Shown piece after piece: positions 57,650 to 64,000 of a stretch of 64,000 nt of DNA (positions are counted from its first letter, which is position 1; each line of letters begins with the position of its first letter). The notes beneath the pieces were generated by a model, which made no database searches, was not told the DNA's origin, and saw only the letters and a list, made by a program, of their open reading frames with translations. Both the position numbers and the translations under genes were made by a program. The stretch comes from Cavia porcellus (lineage: Eukaryota; Chordata; Mammalia; Rodentia; Caviidae): the NCBI RefSeq assembly GCF_034190915.1, contig NW_026947485.1:34919519-34983518 (forward strand), given 5' to 3'.

Positions 57650-59360
57650 TGCGAGCGTGATTTAGTCTTTTTCTCAGCTTTCCTAGTTGCTCAAAGTAAT
57701 TCCCTCAGGGCCCTAAAAGGGATCTGAATTGTTATTGCTATCTTGTTATGAATATTCATTCCCAAAGGGCACAAAGACTAATAAATTCTCAGCTGCAGGG
57801 AAGGGAAGTGGGGTTCTGAGGGAAGAGGGGTTGTCAACACACTAAAACAGCACTGGAAGCAAAGAGATTTCAGTGCACCAATCCACTAAAGCAGACAATC
57901 TTATATTCTTTAATGAAGATTATATTTTCATGGTTGCAGTTAGAAAAGCTGAGCAATTAACCATTGTTCTCTTTTCTAAGTGTTTTTATTCTGTTGTTCT
58001 TGGAATATATAATCCTTCAGTTTACAACTGAAGAATTATGCACAGTGGGGAGCTGCTTTGAAAAAGTAATTAGAGTGGAACCAGTTCACTTCATAGGGAC
58101 AGAGTACTGATGCTCAGGATCAGCAGCCATAGGTTGTGACACACTGGGGCTACTGAAGGTAGTATCTTTAAGGTGCTAATCAAAGAGATGGAACAGCCCA
58201 GCAAGTTCAAAATCAGGGAAAAGGTGATTTAATTTTGAGATTTCACAAACACCAAAAATTAAAAAAGAATGCCAAAGTGGAATTAATGTTTGATTCTGAG
58301 CTCATTAAGTAGGCCAGTTAGCATCAAGTCACAAGTAATGTGGGCAAGAAGCTAGGCTGGAAGTGGCTTTCTGAAGTAATTCAGTATTTAAACTGGGAGA
58401 GATACTTAACTTATGTCTTGATTTTGCCAGCAAAGATGAAAAGATCATCTTAATTCTTGAAATCTCTTATCTCTCTAAAGAATAGAGAAATCTATAAAAG
58501 TTGTTCTAAAGAATTATTTTCTCATTTGCATAAGCCAAAGTACAAACAAAGAGCACAATAAGGATGGATAGAAGAACACAAGTGGGTAATTCTCTTGCAA
58601 ATGAAAAGTGGCCCAAGAGAATCTGGGCAAGAAAAGAGAGGGAAGGGAAAAGGGAAATAAATAGAACAAAGATATGCTATGTACAGAAACCTGTTAACGT
58701 CAACAAATAAAAACACTGTATGTCATAAACATGAGATAAGATTAATAATGTCAATAAGAACAAACATCAGGAAAGAAGGTTTAGAGGCGGAGGGGGGACC
58801 CAGGAAGGAAGGAGGAAGGATTAAGAAAATAGAACCAAGCTGTATTATGTACAAGTAGCCACTTCCAAAGCAACTGTTGAATGTATGTATTGCAAACATG
58901 CGCTAATAATAACTTTTAAAAGGCTACCACAAAAAGAATTATTTTTTCAATTTAGAACAACAACAACAACAAAAACCTTAGAAGCCTCATTCAGGATTCA
59001 AAGTTGACTACAGAAACTGGGAGAAGAAAAACAAAACAAAACAAAACCAAAAAAACCCCCACATAAGCCACAAAGTAACAAAAAGCAGACCAGATACATG
59101 AGAAAATGGTTCCCCTCTGTCCATGGTTCTCAAATCTTAACTCTTCAATCAGTCTCTCACTGTATCAAGAGAACATAAAGACCAAAAGACTTTCCCAATG
59201 CAAGGGAAACCTTTTCATTGTTGTTACAAGGGAAATGTGAAGCTGAAAGTCCTCTTGGGATTATATATTTGAGACCCATAGTTTGAAAGTTATGTAAGGT
59301 ACCTGATAAATATAGATGAGATTAAGAGTATTATTATCTCTGTTGACAGTCTTTTCAAAT
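57650..59360. other. Intronic sequence with a weak duplicated module
   Basis: Purine-rich blocks at about 58620-58690 and 58780-58860 share the pattern 'agaac(a/c)aag.t.t..tatgtaca'. They may be two copies of a LINE 3' piece, but the similarity is weak. Confidence 0.35.
59025..59056. repeat. (CAAAA)n simple repeat
   Basis: Short A/C tract, possibly the tail of an unrecognised retroposon. Confidence 0.75.
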
Positions 59361-59368
59361 CATTAGAA

Positions 59369-59458
59369 TTACAGCTGCAGGAATACTTTAGTGGTAAAGC
59401 ATCTGTCTAGCAGCTGTGTAGGCCCTGAGTTTGATGCCCGGCCCCAGTTAAAAAACAA
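59369..59458 (+). mobile_element. Older ID-type SINE
   Basis: 'gctgcaggaatactttagtggtaaagcatctgtctagcagctg' then 'gccctgagtttgatgcccggcccc' and a short A-rich tail. Confidence 0.7.
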
Positions 59459-60209
59459 TCACTAGAATTAAAAGCATCAATGAAGATAATAAACTGAGGT
59501 GAAAAGGCTCTCTTTTGAAATCACTCTTTGAAGATTTTGAGAGCTCACATTTACTAAACATCTTCATTTATTAACTGAAAGCATTGGGCTTGCTTTCCAA
59601 ATAAACAGTTTATTCTTACAGATAAAGAAAAAGATAGATTGGTAGGGAGAAAATGCTTCAAAACAAACCAGAGTGTCCACATTTATCTTCTTAAGACAGC
59701 GCTATGAATGTCCCTAAGAAGAAACTCATAATCTGCTTCTCTCTACTACTTGGATAATTTAAAGTTAACTAGTCTTTGCTATGTTACCTTCTCTTAAAGA
59801 ACTATAAATTTTTATGAATCTTTCCAGAACATTAAAATTGTCTGTATTTTTACAGGTGCATTTTCATTTTGAGATAAAAAAGCATATTTTACATTATTGC
59901 TCCACTTATGACTTCATTGTGGCATAGTAATTTAGATATTTGCTCTTTATAAACAATTTTCTACTACAATAGGTTTTTTATGTTTCATATTTATAAAAAT
60001 GGAAAATGCCCTAGTTGAAATAAAGTAATCAGCTTCTATGGACAATGTGAAAAGTAGCTTTTGGAATATTTTTGCAATGAAACCAGACAGACTATTTCAA
60101 CTGTATAGACTGTTTCAACATTAAAAGTACTCAGATTAGAATAGAAGCAAGAAAAGCTCATTAATTCTCAAAGAAGCATCCAACACCAAGAGAGGGACAA
60201 AGGCACACC

Positions 60210-60350
60210 TGCAGTTCCCCTAAACCAGGGTCCTTAACTGGGTCTGCAAATTGTCTGACGTTATGCATAGCAATGCATGAGTATGGGCACACAAGTATTG
60301 CTCCAGGGTTCACCAATTCTCATCTGATTCTCAAAGGTTACTGTAATACA
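60210..60350. mobile_element. Possible hAT-type remnant
   Basis: 'accagggtccttaactgggtctgc' resembles a hAT terminus followed by non-coding sequence; the other end is not clear. Confidence 0.3.
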
Positions 60351-61630
60351 CAAAGCTTTAAACTACAAAATTCCTTTAAACGTCTCATCTTCATATGAAA
60401 AACATAATCAATTGTTTATAAATTTAAGAGATATAACAATAGAAGTCATACTTGTCAAGGTAAAATTTTTAGAGTTATGAGTGATTTCTAAATCTTGGGC
60501 AATTTTTATTTCAGAAAGATTAAATAATTGTGGAAAGGTGGCTCAGAATATAGTTTGTTGTAAAACGATTCTGTGAATTTTATCACCAGTTTCACAGGTT
60601 TCTAAGAACCGGGCACCCTGAGCAGGCAGCTATTGAGTGAGGTCAGCTGCCGATTCCTTCTAGTTCTGCAATGTTAAAATTCCATTTCCAGTGGAGAAAA
60701 GAGGAGCCATAGTTCAATACCACTCCCTACTACCAGCCCTAATAAAAATGATATTTCAATGATTAAAACATTACACATTCCCCTAATCTACATAAATGTC
60801 GTCTTTCACTAAAACCTAATTATGTCTAGAACTAAAGTAGATATTTAAACTGATAATTCAACCGATGTAATGTACATCTCCCTCCATGCTTCAGAGAGTT
60901 GAGTTTAAATGCCTTTTTTGATTACTAATTATCTTCTAAGTGAGTTTAACGCTTGTGAAAGCTATTGAGACCAATGCCTGGGAATGAATGATCTTGGTTT
61001 GACAAGCAGGTTCATCAGAACCTCTAGTGGCATGTAGCATGACACTCTACCTGCAAATCTCAATCTGTGAAGTTTGTTTTATGAAACTGAAGAATATTTC
61101 AACTGTGGTATTGTTCCTTCAGCTACTGGCTAGTTGTAAATCTTGAATAAGATGACCCAGCTTTAGTAATGGGGGGTGAATTATAAGAAAAATTTGTCTA
61201 ATCATTTATTCGAAATGGAGTGCACATGACCATCCACAAAATATAAATTGTGTGGACTTGTGAGAGGTAAATAGCTTCCATATTTTTCTCTACAAATAGT
61301 GTAAGTTCTATCATTTTGTTGCAATTTGAGATGTTACAGTGATCATCCTCACAGTTTCAGGAAATAGAATCATGGTTTTGCAGCATTTGTTTCAGCCTAC
61401 TCAGTCAGTGCTTAGAAACAGGTGAGTGCCTCTATAGGATGGGCAGACTCATTAGCAGCTCAAAGCTTTAGGACTATAAAACAATCTCAGGTGAAGACAT
61501 CTCTCAGAAACTTTTCCCATGGAAATCAATTCACCAAATTCCTTTCCTGCATACATTCTAGTGAATGCTCTATTGCTCCTAAAAACAAAGCAAAGTAAAT
61601 AAAAAACTGAAGAGACAAGAGCAGAAAAAC

Positions 61631-61665
61631 CCAAAGCAAAGCAAAGCAAAGCAAAACAAAACCTT
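61631..61665. repeat. (CAAAG)n/(CAAAA)n simple repeat
   Basis: Five-base repeat, five or more units. Confidence 0.85.
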
Positions 61666-62227
61666 TGTTTTTCTTCCAGCTCAGGGAAGTACAGTTTACT
61701 CAGCAGCCAATGATTCACTGACCATACTGTACACTGTGAAATGAGCTGAATCTTATGTCTGCTGGGATGACCAGATAGTGTTAGTTATATGCTCATTGTT
61801 TATGAGGCTAGAGGCAGCTTCTGACTCCTTTAGGAGCTGCCTAAACTAATGGCATCAGGTCTTTTACATGAGAATATGTATTTTGTCTGACTATGTGGTC
61901 ACTGGTTGAAGATCACTAGCCAAAGTGGCAAATCTTTGGACATTTACATGAGGAAGACAACATCTAAGATGGAGAGTTATAAAACCAGTCAGTGTACAGT
62001 TGTTTTGATAGTTAAAATATACAACGGACACAAATTCTATCATTACTTTTCAAAACAGTATATTCTTTGAGAATTATTGTGACATTTTTGAAGTTTATGA
62101 TGATCTAGAGCACTCCCTGAACATGCACTCTGATACGCTAGTCTCTATGATGAATATGATCATTTTATATTTAAAATGCCCCAATAAAATCTGATTGGAA
62201 AAGAAAAAAGTCTTTAATTATGATGCA

Positions 62228-62650
62228 TTATAACAAATCAGAAATACATGGAAAGAAAAAGATCAACTGAAACACTTTCTCAAATCCAGAGAGACCCAGC
62301 CTCTCCCTGTGAGTCAGGGCCATTTTCGGACCATGGGTAGAGAGAAAAAGGCACACTGGCAAGCAAGCCCAGCCTGGGAACCAGTGCCATGCGCAAGCCG
62401 CTGCCAGACTAGAACAGACAGACCCCAGCCCCTCTGTAGGCTGGCAACCAAGGAGTACCAACTCCCTCTCCTCCCCCCACCATAAGCAAGAGGCTTATCC
62501 AGAGAATGGCTGTGATGACAGCTATGGACATGAAATACAATTGGAAGCTTGTGCTGCTTTGGTGTTCTGCTAACTTGCAGGACTAGGGCCAGTGGTCTGG
62601 TCATGAGTTCAGAGGACAGTGGTACACAGTGTGACATCTAGAGGGGATCT
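62228..62650. other. GC-richer segment before the A-tailed element
   Basis: Distinctly richer in G and C than its flanks, with opposite-frame minus ORFs (62228-62637). It may be the 5' part of the A-tailed retroelement that follows; no domain recognised. Confidence 0.35.
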
Positions 62651-62654
62651 CTTT

Positions 62655-63148
62655 CTGAAGGAGCCATTGTTGATTCCTTATAATCTTGTTTTGAAGTCCT
62701 ATATCATTTGCATTGTTTTGTTGGGTTGGGTTTTATTCTCTTTTGTTTGATTATGTCACATCTGATAGCAGGAGCAGCCATTTCAAAGATAGCAAGACAT
62801 ATTATGGTAGCAATTTTGAATTTACTAAAGGCTTGTTTTGAAGTCTTTTATTACATTCATTGTTTTGTTTTGATTGTTTCTATTCTATGCTGTTGTGTTT
62901 GATTTTTTACTATGTCCAAATATATCTGCAGCTATTTTGAAGACATCAAAAGGCATTATGGTAACTATTGCTGATTTTGTAATGTTTAGGAAGTTATCTG
63001 TAGCTATTTTGAAGACATCAAAAGGCATTATGGTAACTATTATTGATTTCATAATATTTAGAAGTCCTATATCTTTTACACTGGTTGGTTTTGATTGGTT
63101 TTATTCTGTTTTATCCTCTTTAAAATAAAAATAAAAAAATAAAAAAGA
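62655..63148 (+). mobile_element. A-tailed, tandem-repeat-containing retroelement, copy 2
   Basis: Shares its blocks with 52.39-52.68 kb. It contains a 72-bp direct repeat ('agctattttgaagacatcaa' at 62930 and 63002) plus a more diverged earlier unit near 62785, and ends in an AAAT-rich tail. The 84-codon frame here reflects the repeat, not a gene. Confidence 0.55.
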
Positions 63149-63159
63149 CTCTCAATTCA

Positions 63160-64000
63160 AAGGATATGTCTAAGTATATGGTTTCTGAAAATGCTAAAAC
63201 TTAAACTAATACTTGCACTGTTACTTTTATATTTGAAAGAAAGTATCTCAAAGATAACTGAAAAAAATGTATAAGCAATAACACTAACTCTAGAAATTAC
63301 ACACTTAGCCAAATAGGCCTGGCATGATTTTCATGACATAATTTTAAGCTATTATTCCAATAGCTATTGGACTGGTAAGTAGGGGTTCTTTTTCACAGAT
63401 ACCCTTTTGATAAGAGACAGTAATCTGGGAGAGATGCTCAAAAGGGAATGGGAATATAACTAGTGATTTAACTCAGTAAAATTAGCCATATGGAAACTGA
63501 ATTCCTGGCATTGTTTGCACTCAAAGTATGCTGTAATTACCTATAATATCATTCTATGAACACGTAGGTGAAGATACTTTCTATAGTGCCTGGAATAGAA
63601 TAGCTTTAGGAATGCAAACCAGCAGTCAAGCAGTTAACTGCATTTGGGAAAGCAGAAGAATTTTTTAATGGTTTCTTTTTTTAAAAGTTAGCCTGAGTGC
63701 AGCTGTGATTCTTGAACAGCTTGTTCTGAACCACATGGCCTTCCAGCCTCCCGTTCTTCCCACTATGTTCCATGCTCAACTGGCTTTCAACAGCTTTCCC
63801 GAAGCAACTCTTCAGCATACTAAACTTGGGATTCTTTAACACCAAATAACACTTTCTCTCCTTAATGGGATAATTTAGCCTTCTGACTTTCACAGCAGAT
63901 GCATTTAAGACTCGGTGATGTCATTTAATTACAGACTCTGAAGAAATCTGAAAGCATCATTTAAACTAGCCTCCGCTGTCAGCTCCCTGATGGGACCCAC
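63160..64000. other. Intronic sequence, nothing recognised
   Basis: Unique sequence to the window end; the 70-codon minus frame at 63681-63893 has no known relative. Confidence 0.6.

Larger units (their letters stand above)
59460..62220. other. Intronic sequence, mostly unrecognised
   Basis: AT-rich; one possible hAT remnant at 60.2 kb and a simple repeat at 61.63 kb. Confidence 0.55.
33477..64000 (-). other. EXOC4: EXOC4 intron, upstream of the exon (partial)
   Basis: This is the 3' part of the intron that precedes the recognised exon, ending at the AG acceptor (33478-33477 on the minus strand). No further EXOC4 exon was recognised. It holds the antisense provirus, a 62-bp minisatellite, old L1/L2/MIR pieces and microsatellites listed separately. 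Confidence 0.85.

Overview
This window is nuclear DNA from a mammal, almost certainly a rodent. It is AT-rich and nearly all intronic. It carries B1-, B4- and ID-type SINEs together with older mammalian repeats (MIR, L2, L3/CR1, MaLR LTRs, hAT and Tigger DNA transposons). The youngest SINE is a tRNA-derived ID-like family whose copies still have perfect target-site duplications. Its body ends in a 'ggtaccgataaaa' tail that I do not associate with mouse or rat, so a non-murine rodent is likely, but I cannot name the species.

Only one protein-coding exon is supported: a 220-nt internal exon of EXOC4 (exocyst subunit Sec8) on the minus strand at 33257-33476, with consensus splice sites. Everything to its right (33477-64000) is the intron before this exon in transcription order. 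Everything to its left (1-33256) is the intron after it. EXOC4 is known to have very large introns, which fits one exon in 64 kb.

Left intron (1-33256): L2 and MIR fossils, an L3/CR1 LINE (about 5.8-6.3 kb), two copies of one hAT family each split by a later insertion (about 9.0-9.5 and 13.7-14.1 kb), MaLR LTRs (about 11.6-12.3 and 27.0-27.4 kb), several SINEs, and a nested structure at 24.5-25.7 kb. There, a direct-repeat dimer flanked by a 13-bp duplication has a 421-bp IAP-like solo LTR inserted in its second unit.

Right intron (33477-64000): old L1 fragments, L2 and MIR pieces, microsatellites, and the main feature of the window at 48.38-52.04 kb. This is a young, internally deleted class II (betaretrovirus/IAP-like) endogenous provirus on the plus strand, antisense to EXOC4. 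Its two 303-bp LTRs differ at only two positions. It has a perfect 6-bp target-site duplication, a primer-binding site matching tRNA-Ile, a gag remnant, an RNase H-integrase remnant with every catalytic residue in place, the C-terminal end of an envelope gene and a polypurine tract. Most of gag, protease, reverse transcriptase and most of env are missing. It inserted into the fifth unit of a 62-bp minisatellite. Flanking sequence at 52.4-53.6 and 62.6-63.2 kb contains unfamiliar tandem-repeat-rich, A-tailed elements.

There is no operon, CRISPR array, bacterial gene or functional tRNA gene. The interest lies in the nested mobile-element history inside an EXOC4 intron. Repeat family names are given from recognition only; boundaries of old repeats are approximate.
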